A stretch of DNA of 64,000 bases from Galbibacter sp. BG1 (GTDB lineage: Bacteria; Bacteroidota; Bacteroidia; Flavobacteriales; Flavobacteriaceae). The stretch lies in NCBI RefSeq assembly GCF_013391805.1, contig NZ_CP058364.1, forward strand, positions 3,167,501 to 3,231,500, read 5' to 3'. The notes under the pieces were generated by a model. It worked only from the letters and a program-made list of their open reading frames with translations, searched no databases and was not told the DNA's origin. The position numbers and the translations under genes were made by a program. Every line of letters begins with the position of its first letter. Positions within the stretch are counted from its first letter, which is position 1. This document shows, one piece after another, positions 44,882 through 53,364 of the stretch.

Positions 44882-45676
44882 TCACTGCAAACTCTCTCCA
44901 CCATCCGCTTTAATAACCGTTCCAGTTATCCATTTGGCTTCTTCCTTACAAAGCAAGGAAACCACATTAGCGATATCCTCAGGAGTGGTCAGGCGTCCAT
45001 TAGGGTTTCTAGCGATGGCATTTTGTTTTAGGGTTTCACTACCCGGAATCATCTTAAAGGAATTCGTTTCGGTAACCCCAGCTTGTATACAATTGGATTT
45101 AATCCCTTTCGAGGCAAACTCCAACGCCATATTTCTATGAATTGCTTCCAAAGCCGCTTTAGCCGCCGATACCGCACCGTAATTGCTCCAGGCTTTTACA
45201 TTGCCTTCACTTGTAAATGAAATGACTCTGGTATCAGAAGCAAATAATTCAGCTTTTAAAAGTGCTTTGGTCCAATCGTACACACAAATGGCCATAGCAT
45301 CCAGCGTTAAATGAAAATCTTGATTGTCTAACTCTTTTTCATCTTCAGAAAACATAGGTTTTAGGTTGCCCTTGGCAATACTATTGAGCAACACTTTTAT
45401 CTTTCCAAGTTCAATAAGTTTTAAAATCTCATCAATAACAGCTTTTCTCTTGTCGCTGTTGGTGGCGTCTACATTAAAACTTTTCAATACGACATTGTGA
45501 GATCGAATATCTTTGAATGCCTCTTCAATTTGGGCTAAATCGGCTCTGCGGTCCCTATGCACAACTACAATATTATAACCATCTTTCGCCAATTTTTTTG
45601 CGGAAGCCAGTCCTAAGCCACTACTCCCACCTAAAATTAGTGCCCAGTAGTCTTTGTTTTTATTTTCTTGATTCAT
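44882..45676 (-). CDS. FabL-like enoyl-ACP reductase (SDR)
   Basis: The SDR cofactor site LGGSSGLGLASAKKL lies at residues 15-29. The active-site tyrosine and lysine are Y166 and K173 (NYGAVSAAKAALEA), spaced Y-x6-K as in FabI/FabL enoyl reductases rather than Y-x3-K as in ketoreductases. The C-terminal GTVIKADGGESLQ also resembles FabL. So this gene likely supplies the last reduction of the acyl-chain cycle. It lies 11 nt after the type III PKS gene. Confidence 0.85.
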   Translation of the reverse strand: MNQENKNKDYWALILGGSSGLGLASAKKLAKDGYNIVVVHRDRRADLAQIEEAFKDIRSHNVVLKSFNVDATNSDKRKAVIDEILKLIELGKIKVLLNSIAKGNLKPMFSEDEKELDNQDFHLTLDAMAICVYDWTKALLKAELFASDTRVISFTSEGNVKAWSNYGAVSAAKAALEAIHRNMALEFASKGIKSNCIQAGVTETNSFKMIPGSETLKQNAIARNPNGRLTTPEDIANVVSLLCKEEAKWITGTVIKADGGESLQ

Positions 45677-45687
45677 CTTTTAAACTT

Positions 45688-46743
45688 TTACCACTCCAGT
45701 AAAACACGTTGTGCTGAAAATCCCGGACCAAAACTCAAGATCAAGCCTTGTTCCCCAGCAGGGATGTTCTTTTCCATAAACCGCTCCAATACATATAAAA
45801 CAGTCGCGCTGCTCATATTCCCATACAATCGTAGTGTTTCCCGGGTGTCGTCTATATTTTTACCTAGTTTACCAAAAAGTTCTTCTACGGTTTGAACTAT
45901 TTTTTTTCCTCCCGGATGAAATATTAAATGGTTAACCTTCTCTATGGAAGTTTGGTGTTTTTTCAAGAACGGGTGGATAATATTCGGGAAATGCTCTGCT
46001 ATGGTGCTGGGAACGGCTGGATCTAAAATCATTTTTAAACCATCATTTGTTAAATCGAAGCCCATCATACGGGTAGCGTCTTTAAAATGGTACATCTCCT
46101 CCCCGATTATTTTTGGGCCCACAGTACTTTCTTCCGAAGAAAGCAACACACAGGAAGCCCCATCTCCAAAAATAGCGGCACTAACCATATTTGCCATGGA
46201 AAAATCATTCAATTGAAAAGTTGCTGTCGGACTCTCCACGGCGACAATTGCGGCTCGTTTTCCGGGATTGGATTTTAAGAAATTAGCCGCATAAATAAGT
46301 CCGCTTACCCCTGCGGCACAGCCCATCTCTGTAACAGGAAGCCTTACCACGTCTTGACGCATTGCCAAGGCATTGATAAGATAGGCATCTAATGAGGGAA
46401 TCATAATCCCGGTACAGCTTACAGTAATTATATAATCTATGGAATCTGCACTCCAATAGGCTTTTTCCAGAGCTTTACTTAGCACATTAGTCCCTAGTTT
46501 TTTCACCTCTCGGATATAGATGTTATTTTTTTCTTCGAACGAAGTTTTGGTAAACACCTCTTCAATATCCATGATTCCATATCTTTTATCTACGGCGGCG
46601 CCTTCAAAAATTTTTATCACTTTTCTTTTAAAACGCTCATCTTGATTGGCCAGCCAGAATTCCACAAATGGTAATATATCTTCCGTTTTACGCTCGTAAG
46701 CTGGCAATTCCTTGGTAACAGTAGCAATTTTAACTATACTCAT
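45688..46743 (-). CDS. Type III polyketide synthase
   Basis: A 351-residue chalcone/stilbene synthase-like homodimeric enzyme. The catalytic triad is complete: C142 (TEMGCAAGVSG), H276 (LIFHPGGKK) and N309 (LYGNMSSATVL), with the SFGPGFSAQ loop near the C-terminus. It extends an acyl starter with malonyl-CoA units and cyclises to a resorcinol or pyrone. Its neighbours, an FAS-like set plus methyltransferase and flavoprotein, point to an alkyl phenolic or pyrone lipid. Confidence 0.95.
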   Translation of the reverse strand: MSIVKIATVTKELPAYERKTEDILPFVEFWLANQDERFKRKVIKIFEGAAVDKRYGIMDIEEVFTKTSFEEKNNIYIREVKKLGTNVLSKALEKAYWSADSIDYIITVSCTGIMIPSLDAYLINALAMRQDVVRLPVTEMGCAAGVSGLIYAANFLKSNPGKRAAIVAVESPTATFQLNDFSMANMVSAAIFGDGASCVLLSSEESTVGPKIIGEEMYHFKDATRMMGFDLTNDGLKMILDPAVPSTIAEHFPNIIHPFLKKHQTSIEKVNHLIFHPGGKKIVQTVEELFGKLGKNIDDTRETLRLYGNMSSATVLYVLERFMEKNIPAGEQGLILSFGPGFSAQRVLLEW

Positions 46744-46749
46744 AAATTT

Positions 46750-47469
46750 TTAATATGATTTGGTTTTACGCATTACCCATAAATAGCGAAAAGCCCATTT
46801 CCATTGAATGGAATGCGAAGCCTCGGGTAAATTTTTAGAAAAATGAGATAGCTCTTTTTTGGTGAATCCGCTTTTAATGGAAACCAAACCATCTTCTTTA
46901 GCAATTTTCGTTTTTATAAAAATAGCACTAAACAGTTTAAAAAGATAATATGCGAGCTTACTTCTTTGTAAATCATTGATAATAACCCCTATTTTGACCA
47001 GATTTACGAACTTCTTTAAGAAAACAGGGATTTGCGCATCCTTAAAATGATGCATGGTTAAGGTACACAGCAATAAGTCGCAGGACAATTCTTCCGCATT
47101 GAACTTTAAAATATCCGCACAGTAAAATTTAATATTGTTATGTGCCAATGATTGCATTTTGGCTATTTCGATGCCCTTTTCACTTAGATCGACCCCAATT
47201 AATTGAAGGTCGATATTTTTATTGCTGAAATAATCCGCAATATCCCTTAACATCTTCCCATCCCCGCAGCCCATATCGACTATGGTATAGTGCGATTGCG
47301 TATTTTGTTCTAGAATCTCTTCAATGGCCTTAATGGTTATTTTATTTCCGCTCAGTAGCCGGTTTACTGTAGAAAGATCTTTTAAAACTTTCGATAAAAC
47401 GGAAGCTTCCAAATTTGGATCGTCCATCAATTCTGGCTCTTCACTTCTTTGAGGAAAAATCAAGGTCAT
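46750..47469 (-). CDS. SAM-dependent methyltransferase of the PKS cluster
   Basis: A class I methyltransferase fold with motif I at YTIVDMGCGDGKMLRDIADYF, then LQLIGVDLSEKGIEIA and the post-motif FNAEELSCDLLLCTLTMHHF. The start ATG at 47469 overlaps the flavoprotein stop as ATGA; an in-frame ATG 16 codons upstream would overlap much more. From this start it has 239 residues. It probably methylates a phenol oxygen or ring carbon of the polyketide. Confidence 0.88.
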   Translation of the reverse strand: MTLIFPQRSEEPELMDDPNLEASVLSKVLKDLSTVNRLLSGNKITIKAIEEILEQNTQSHYTIVDMGCGDGKMLRDIADYFSNKNIDLQLIGVDLSEKGIEIAKMQSLAHNNIKFYCADILKFNAEELSCDLLLCTLTMHHFKDAQIPVFLKKFVNLVKIGVIINDLQRSKLAYYLFKLFSAIFIKTKIAKEDGLVSIKSGFTKKELSHFSKNLPEASHSIQWKWAFRYLWVMRKTKSY

Positions 47470-48602
47470 ATAATCGGTTTTCCATGTGTTGATGTAATCA
47501 TTTTTCGAAGGATCCACGGAGACTTTGTCATAAAATTCATTACCGATGTAGCCATCGTGTTATTCAGTAATAAATGCTGTAATTGTCTGCCCATCCACAA
47601 CCTACTTTTAAAATGTTTGTTCCATTCTTTCTCGTATGCTTTTTCCATATCGTCACGGCTAAACTTTTTGTTTTTGAAATATGTATCGATCAATTCTGAA
47701 GCTATTTTAGCGCTATGTATGGCCATTGCCATGCCATTCCCGCACAGCGGATGTATTAGACCCGCGGTATCCCCGCACATTAACATGTGTTGGTGCACAC
47801 ACTGTTTGTTGGCAAATGAAATTTGGGCTATACTTATGGGTTCCTCAAAAACAGGGGAAGCATTTTCTAAGAAATCTGCCAATTTCTTATTTTTTGAAAC
47901 CACATGATGGTTAAATGAAGAAATATTCTTCTCTTTCTTGAAACTTTCATAAGAAGTTAGGTAGCAAAAGTTTACCGCATTCGTTTCCGTTTTAGAAAGA
48001 CCTGCATATCCGCCTTCAAAACTGTGAAGCGCTACCAAGTTGTGGGGAAATTCATCTAAAGTATAATGACACTTAACCCCTAGCCAAGCCGATTTCTTAT
48101 TAAAAAAAGTTCTATCCAACTCTTTGTCCAGCATATCCCGCTTTCCATAAGCACCAATTACGATGGAAGAAAAATAATTTTGAGTATTTGTTTGAACAGT
48201 AAACTCGTTGTTTTTAAAAGAAACTCCTTTTACACTTTCGAAAACGAATGAAACCTTGTTGTTTTTGGCTTTTTGAAACAAAAGATTATCGAAGGCATAT
48301 CTACTAATCCCAATTCCTCCCAACGGTAACTTTGTGTGAATAGAACTTCCGTGGTGCGTACTTATTTCCAATTCGTCGATATTTGGAGGATTTAGACTTT
48401 CTAAGGAAACCTCTAAAAACTCCAAATAAGGCCTTATTTCCTGGGAAACATACTCCCCGCAGACTTTGTGATGTGGGTAGGTGTTTTTCTCAAAAACCAA
48501 AACCCTGTATTGTCGTTTTGATAGATGAATAGCAGCGCTTAGTCCGGCTAAGCCTCCTCCAACAATTATCACATCGAAATTTACAGGGATTTTCTTTCGC
48601 AA
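47466..48602 (-). CDS. FAD-dependent oxidoreductase (geranylgeranyl reductase / hydroxylase type)
   Basis: The N-terminal FDVIIVGGGLAGLSAAIHLSKRQYRVLVFEK is a dinucleotide-binding GxGxxG site, and LMCGDTAGLIHPLCGNGMAMAIHSAKIAS is the second FAD motif (GD-aG-i-P--G-G). The family includes phenol hydroxylases and geranylgeranyl reductases. First gene of the cluster, followed by an imperfect terminator on its upstream side belonging to the nitroreductase. It may hydroxylate the aromatic product to a quinol or quinone. Length 378. Confidence 0.88.
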   Translation of the reverse strand: MRKKIPVNFDVIIVGGGLAGLSAAIHLSKRQYRVLVFEKNTYPHHKVCGEYVSQEIRPYLEFLEVSLESLNPPNIDELEISTHHGSSIHTKLPLGGIGISRYAFDNLLFQKAKNNKVSFVFESVKGVSFKNNEFTVQTNTQNYFSSIVIGAYGKRDMLDKELDRTFFNKKSAWLGVKCHYTLDEFPHNLVALHSFEGGYAGLSKTETNAVNFCYLTSYESFKKEKNISSFNHHVVSKNKKLADFLENASPVFEEPISIAQISFANKQCVHQHMLMCGDTAGLIHPLCGNGMAMAIHSAKIASELIDTYFKNKKFSRDDMEKAYEKEWNKHFKSRLWMGRQLQHLLLNNTMATSVMNFMTKSPWILRKMITSTHGKPII

Positions 48603-48643
48603 TTTTTTCTTATTTCAGCCTTTTAAAGATAAGACAAAAAAAA

Positions 48644-48668
48644 TCCCGAAAATAACTTTTCCGGGACT
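48644..48668 (-). terminator. Terminator between the nitroreductase and PKS cluster
   Basis: An imperfect hairpin, TCCCGAAAA paired with TTTTCCGGGA (one bulged C), just downstream of the nitroreductase gene, followed by a T run on the minus strand. Confidence 0.65.
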
Positions 48669-48695
48669 TTCTATAAAGGTCAACTATAACCCAAA

Positions 48696-49301
48696 CTATT
48701 TCTTCCAACTGCCTTCAAAAGCAAAATCCTCTTGAGGCATTCGTTCTCTTTCCTTGGTTTCCATTTCTAAAAGTTCTTCGTTCAGCTTTTCAAAATCTCC
48801 ACCGTAATATCCAAAAGCAATCGCTGTGGAAACGTGAAAACCATCTGGTATTTTAAATTCTTTTTGAGCTTTTTTCCAATCGATACCCGCCATTTGGTGC
48901 ACACCAATGTTCATATATTGCGCTTGCACACAAATATTTCCAACAGCAAGGCCCAAATCATGCAGTGCATGGAAATTTTCGTCCCCCTCCTCAGTTTTTT
49001 CTTTGTAAGCAGTAATGGCTAATAAAGGCGCATTGGTAACCCAACTTTTATTGAAATCGCTTAAACAACCTACTATTTTATCGTAAGCATCGCTGCCTTT
49101 TTCCGCATAAATAAAACGCCAAGGCTGTCTGTTAAAAGAACTCGGTGCCCAGCGTGCCGCTTCAAAGAGCTGTTTAACTTCATTTTCAGGGAGTTTTTCT
49201 TCCTTAAAAACCCTTGGGCTCCAACGCATTTTTAAAAGCGCATAGATTTCGTGATTGGTTTTTGCAATTTTATCTAAATTTAATTGTTCTAATGGTGTCA
49301 T
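48696..49301 (-). CDS. Nitroreductase family protein
   Basis: The 201-residue protein has the family's FMN-binding start RWSPRVFKEEKLPENEVKQLFEAARWAPSSFNRQPWRFIYA with the conserved Ser-x-x-Asn-x-Gln-Pro-Trp, and the later GLAVGNICVQAQYMNIGVHQMAGID and VSTAIAFGYYG segments. It reduces nitro groups or quinones with NAD(P)H. The aconitase gene ends 12 nt upstream, so the two may be cotranscribed. Confidence 0.92.
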   Translation of the reverse strand: MTPLEQLNLDKIAKTNHEIYALLKMRWSPRVFKEEKLPENEVKQLFEAARWAPSSFNRQPWRFIYAEKGSDAYDKIVGCLSDFNKSWVTNAPLLAITAYKEKTEEGDENFHALHDLGLAVGNICVQAQYMNIGVHQMAGIDWKKAQKEFKIPDGFHVSTAIAFGYYGGDFEKLNEELLEMETKERERMPQEDFAFEGSWKK

Positions 49302-49313
49302 TTCTTTTTCTTT

Positions 49314-51284
49314 TTATGATGCTAGTTTTTCTTTAAAGTCGTTGATAATCCCTCCTTTAAGGATTAAATTAATTTGTCTTTCACTTAGGGAATGTTTGGT
49401 TTCTATCTCTTCTTCTTTTCCATCATACGAAACCACTACTCTAATATTATTATTGTTTTTTACGTCTTCGATAAGGTTTTTAAAACGAACTTCCGCATCT
49501 TGATGTATTTTATCATAATCATCATTATTTACAAACTCTAACGGCAGAATACCAAAATTCACTAAATTTTGCCACGCAATACGCGCATAGCTTTTGGCGA
49601 TAACAGCTATTTGTCCTAAAAACTTAGGAGCCAAGGCCGCGTGTTCCCGGCTACTTCCCTGTGCGTAATTTTCCCCAGCCACCACAATATGTCCGCCAAA
49701 TTGTTCTTTGGCTTTCATAGCTCTATCATAAAAAGTTTCATCGATAACTATGTACGAATACTTACTGATTTCTGGAATGTTACTCCTAAACGGTAGTACT
49801 TCTGCTCCTGCTTTTAAAATTTCATCTGTGGAAATATTATCACCCATTTTTAAAACCACTGGAATATTATAAGAGTCGTTTAAAGGCTCAATATGCGGTA
49901 GTGTTTTAATATTAGGCCCTTTGGTAAGGCTCAACTCTTCTCCATTCTCTGGAGGCGCCACCAGCATATCAGTATTTATAATTTCTATTTCCGGAGCTTC
50001 AAATTTGGGGTATTTCATATTGTATAGCTTCTCCAAATTCCTTGGATCCGTGATTTTCCCTGTTAATGCTGAAGCTGCTGCCGTTTCTGGGCTGCATAAA
50101 TGAACCTGATCGTCTTTTGTACCCGATCGATCGGGGAAATTCCTTGGCATAGTTCTTAAACTGATGGTACCACTAGCAGGTGCTTGCCCCATACCAATGC
50201 AACCCATACAACCGGATTGATGAAACCTTCCCCCTGCTTTGATTAAATTGGCAAAAGCTCGGTTGTCAATCATATTTTGAATGATTTGTCTTGATGTCGG
50301 ATTAATATCAAACGATACATTATCACTTATAGATTTATCTTTTACAATTGCTCCAGCAATCCAAAAATCCCTAAGACCTGGATTTGCAGAAGAACCTATA
50401 ACCACCTGGCTTATTTCTTTTCCTTCCACTTCGCTCACAGGCACTACGTTACCCGGACTTGTGGGCAGGGCGATTAAAGGAACCAGTTCATCTAAAACTA
50501 TTTCATCTTCCAAATCGTATTCACAACCCTCGTCGGCTATTAATTCCACCCAATCGTCTTCTCTCTTTTGCGATTTTAAAAACCTTTTTGTTTCTTCATC
50601 ACTAGGGAAAACAGTGGTAGTAGCTCCCAACTCTGCACCCATATTGGCAATTACATGCCTGTCCATAGCGCTCAAATGTTTTAATCCATCACCATAGTAT
50701 TCTATTATTTTACCTACGCCGCCTTTTACATCATAGCGACGCAACATTTCTAAGATTACGTCTTTTGCACTCACCCAATCTGGTAATTTACCAGTCAATT
50801 TAACTCCCATTACTTGGGGCATCTTTACAAAGTAAGGTTGCCCAGCAATTGCTGCCGCCACATCCAAACCTCCTGTACCAATGGCCAACATACCAAGGGA
50901 ACCAGCAGCAGGTGTATGGCTGTCTGAACCGACCAAAGTTTTTCCCGGTTTTCCAAATCGCTCCATATGCACTGGGTGACTTACACCATTTCCTGGTCTA
51001 CTAAACCATAAGCCGAACTTTTGCGCAGCAGAGTGTAAAAACCGATGATCGTCGGCATTTTTAAAATCCGTTTGCAATAAATTATGATCGACATATTGAA
51101 CTGCTACTTCTGTTTTGGCCTTTTCCAAGCCCATAGCTTCGAGCTCTAATTGTACTAAGGTTCCAGTGGCATCTTGAAGCAATGCTTGGTCTATTTTTAT
51201 TCCAATTTCACTTCCAGGAGTCATTTCCCCCTGCAGCAAATGGGCTTTTATAAGTTTTTGAGATACGTTTAAAGGTTTACTCAT
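49314..51284 (-). CDS. Aconitate hydratase, Aquifex type
   Basis: A 656-residue single-chain aconitase, shorter than the usual 890 (AcnA) form. The large-subunit motif GSDSHTPAAGSLGMLAIGTGG (residues 119-139) and the C-terminal swivel YAQGSSREHAALAPKFLG are intact. The iron-sulfur cysteines C359 and C362 (SGCMGCIG) are present. The third ligand, normally the Cys of GSCTN, reads GSSANPG here (S299). It interconverts citrate and isocitrate. Whether the missing cysteine is family-wide I cannot tell. Confidence 0.88.
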   Translation of the reverse strand: MSKPLNVSQKLIKAHLLQGEMTPGSEIGIKIDQALLQDATGTLVQLELEAMGLEKAKTEVAVQYVDHNLLQTDFKNADDHRFLHSAAQKFGLWFSRPGNGVSHPVHMERFGKPGKTLVGSDSHTPAAGSLGMLAIGTGGLDVAAAIAGQPYFVKMPQVMGVKLTGKLPDWVSAKDVILEMLRRYDVKGGVGKIIEYYGDGLKHLSAMDRHVIANMGAELGATTTVFPSDEETKRFLKSQKREDDWVELIADEGCEYDLEDEIVLDELVPLIALPTSPGNVVPVSEVEGKEISQVVIGSSANPGLRDFWIAGAIVKDKSISDNVSFDINPTSRQIIQNMIDNRAFANLIKAGGRFHQSGCMGCIGMGQAPASGTISLRTMPRNFPDRSGTKDDQVHLCSPETAAASALTGKITDPRNLEKLYNMKYPKFEAPEIEIINTDMLVAPPENGEELSLTKGPNIKTLPHIEPLNDSYNIPVVLKMGDNISTDEILKAGAEVLPFRSNIPEISKYSYIVIDETFYDRAMKAKEQFGGHIVVAGENYAQGSSREHAALAPKFLGQIAVIAKSYARIAWQNLVNFGILPLEFVNNDDYDKIHQDAEVRFKNLIEDVKNNNNIRVVVSYDGKEEEIETKHSLSERQINLILKGGIINDFKEKLAS

Positions 51285-51484
51285 TGTTTTTTTGGTTTAT
51301 TAATTCAGTAGAACTTAAAAGATACTACAATTTTTACTCTCAAACATATGTTTAATAGCTCTTTAACGGGGGTTTAAGGATTGTTTAACACTAATATTAG
51401 ATTGAATAAATCTTAACCAAACGCTAAAACTATATTGTGAATGATGGTTTTAATTATATTTAGCAAATAATCTCAATTGAATTA

Positions 51485-52254
51485 ATGAAGTTTCAAATCT
51501 GTTTTTTCATATTAGGTTTTGCAATATCACAATGTTGGTCCCAACGGGAATCAGTTATTACGGGGGTAGTTTATCATAAAAATGAGCCAATAGGAGATAT
51601 AAGGATTGTAAATTTGAATAATGATTTTGTTGTATTTTCTAATAACGACGGTGAATTCAGAATTTCTGCAAAACTAATGGATAGTATTTTGTTTTTATCT
51701 ATTTTTTATGAAACTGAAGTTATAGTTGTCGATAAAGGAACATTAAAAATAGAAAAACCGTTTTGCTGCAAGAAAAGGTTAATGAATTGACAGAAGTTGT
51801 TCTTGAAGAACAATATATTGCACCAGATTTCGACGTAAAATAATATAATTTAGAATTTCAAACTCAAATTGTGAACGACCGAAATAATAACCCCTACAAA
51901 TACAAACCTTTAGGAAATGGAAATGTTGACATTTTAGCAATTCTTGAGTTGATAGGGAGTCTATTCATTAAAAATAAATACCGAAATTCAGAAATACCAG
52001 AAACTATTTCATATGAAGAATTTCAAGATTTATTCTTGGTCGATTCCTTTTTTTCAGAAGAACTTTTAGAAAAGGATTTAAAAATTTCAAAAGAATACAA
52101 ACAACTCTTTTTCATTTTCTGCGAATCCAAAATGATTGAAGATGAACAATTGAAAAAGGAGAATCAATTCGAGCTTTTAAACACATTAGTATCGTGTAGC
52201 AAAGAGTTTCTTCAAGAATTAAAGAATACGAAAAATGACTTGAAACTCAATTAA
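51485..52254 (+). pseudogene. Decayed secreted carboxypeptidase-regulatory-like protein gene
   Basis: The first part (51485-51790) encodes a signal peptide (MKFQICFFILGFAISQCWSQ) and a CarboxypepD_reg-like beta domain (VITGVVYHKNEPIGDIRIVNLNND). It then breaks: a missing A in the run at 51753-51757 shifts the frame. In the other frame the protein continues as TVLLQEKVNELTEVVLEEQYIAPDFDVK, hits TAA at 51841-51843, and resumes as NLEFQTQIVNDRNNNPYKYKPLGNGN through to residue LKLN at 52254. One deletion and one nonsense change thus explain everything. A sequencing error could explain the shift but hardly both. Confidence 0.8.
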
Positions 52255-52269
52255 TCTTTTTCATAAAAA

Positions 52270-52293
52270 AAATCCGAACTCTCGCTCGGATTT
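52270..52293. terminator. Hairpin between the pseudogene and dienelactone hydrolase gene
   Basis: The arms AAATCCGA (52270-52277) and TCGGATTT (52286-52293) pair, with A and T runs on the two sides. Confidence 0.75.
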
Positions 52294-52317
52294 AATTATT
52301 GTCGGCGTATCTAAAAA

Positions 52318-53169
52318 CTAGAAAACCTCTTTTAAAAGTTCTTTAAGTTCTTCCCACGACTTCTCATCAGCATCGGCATTATAAGCCAAAGGTAAATCGA
52401 ATTTTTTACCCAAGGAATCGGCTTCTTTGCTCGTAAATGCATGCACCGCATCTTCGTAAGCTATATATTGGTAATCTGCGTTCACGCTATCCATAGCCCT
52501 AGTGTAAGCTGCAATGGATTCTGGAGAAACAAATGGATCTTCTGCTCCATTACAAATCAATATTTTAGCTTTAATATCCTTGGAAGGCATTACAGGTAAT
52601 TTAACCCCACTATGAAATGCAGCCACGGCATCGAGATCTTCACCCATGTCTGCCATTGTTAATACTACGCTTCCTCCAAAGCAATATCCAATGGCAGCGA
52701 TCTTGTTTGGATCTACATGAGGATTCGATTTTAAAGCCGCAAGGGCAGCGTCGAACCTGGCTTTTGCGACATCTATATTTTTCATAACCATACCAGAGAA
52801 CTTTCCAGCATCTTCTGGGTGTTTTGCTTGTTTTCCTTCGCCATACATATCTACTGCCAAAGCTACATAGCCCAATTCGGCCAACATATCTGCACGCTTT
52901 CTACTATAATCGTTATGTCCCCACCATTCATGTACAACCAAAATACCTGGTTTCTTTTCGTCGGACTCGGGGTTGTACGCAATATAACCTCGCATGGTTG
53001 TCGAATCGGTTTTGTAAGAGATTTCCTCTCCCTTTACTTCCACTTTTTCAGAAACCTTAGTTGTCTCCTCTTTAGTTTCCGACGTATTTTCCTTTTTATT
53101 CTCTGTTTTACAGCTTAAGGCTAAGCAAATTACACAAAGTAAGCAGTAACTGATTTTCAATATTTTCAT
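52318..53169 (-). CDS. Dienelactone hydrolase family lipoprotein
   Basis: The signal peptide ends in the lipobox LALSC. An acidic, Lys/Glu-rich spacer follows, then a DLH alpha/beta hydrolase: HEWWGHNDYSRKRADMLAELGYVALAVDMYGEG, the nucleophile cysteine in IGYCFGGSVV, the acid in NGAEDPFVS and the His in EDAVHAF. The envelope-anchored protein hydrolyses an unknown ester or lactone. Length 283. Confidence 0.92.
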   Translation of the reverse strand: MKILKISYCLLCVICLALSCKTENKKENTSETKEETTKVSEKVEVKGEEISYKTDSTTMRGYIAYNPESDEKKPGILVVHEWWGHNDYSRKRADMLAELGYVALAVDMYGEGKQAKHPEDAGKFSGMVMKNIDVAKARFDAALAALKSNPHVDPNKIAAIGYCFGGSVVLTMADMGEDLDAVAAFHSGVKLPVMPSKDIKAKILICNGAEDPFVSPESIAAYTRAMDSVNADYQYIAYEDAVHAFTSKEADSLGKKFDLPLAYNADADEKSWEELKELLKEVF

Positions 53170-53364
53170 AATTTTTAATTTGATAGTTCTGTTCTAAGCC
53201 AATTTCAAGATTTAAATTCTGGAAAGTTATCTTCTCTCTTCAATTAATCTATATTTCCTTAAATTTAGTCATTCCAAAACAGCTCTCAAAATTAAACAAA
53301 GACTGATTGAAAAATTCACCTTAACGAGCACTTCATATTTTAAAGGAATATTTTGCAATACTGC

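Noticed and set aside
42780-48602. Flexirubin or dialkylresorcinol (DarA/DarB) cluster.
   Set aside because: No DarA/DarB-type pair, aromatic ammonia-lyase or acyltransferase set is present; the condensing enzyme is a clear chalcone-synthase-type type III PKS.
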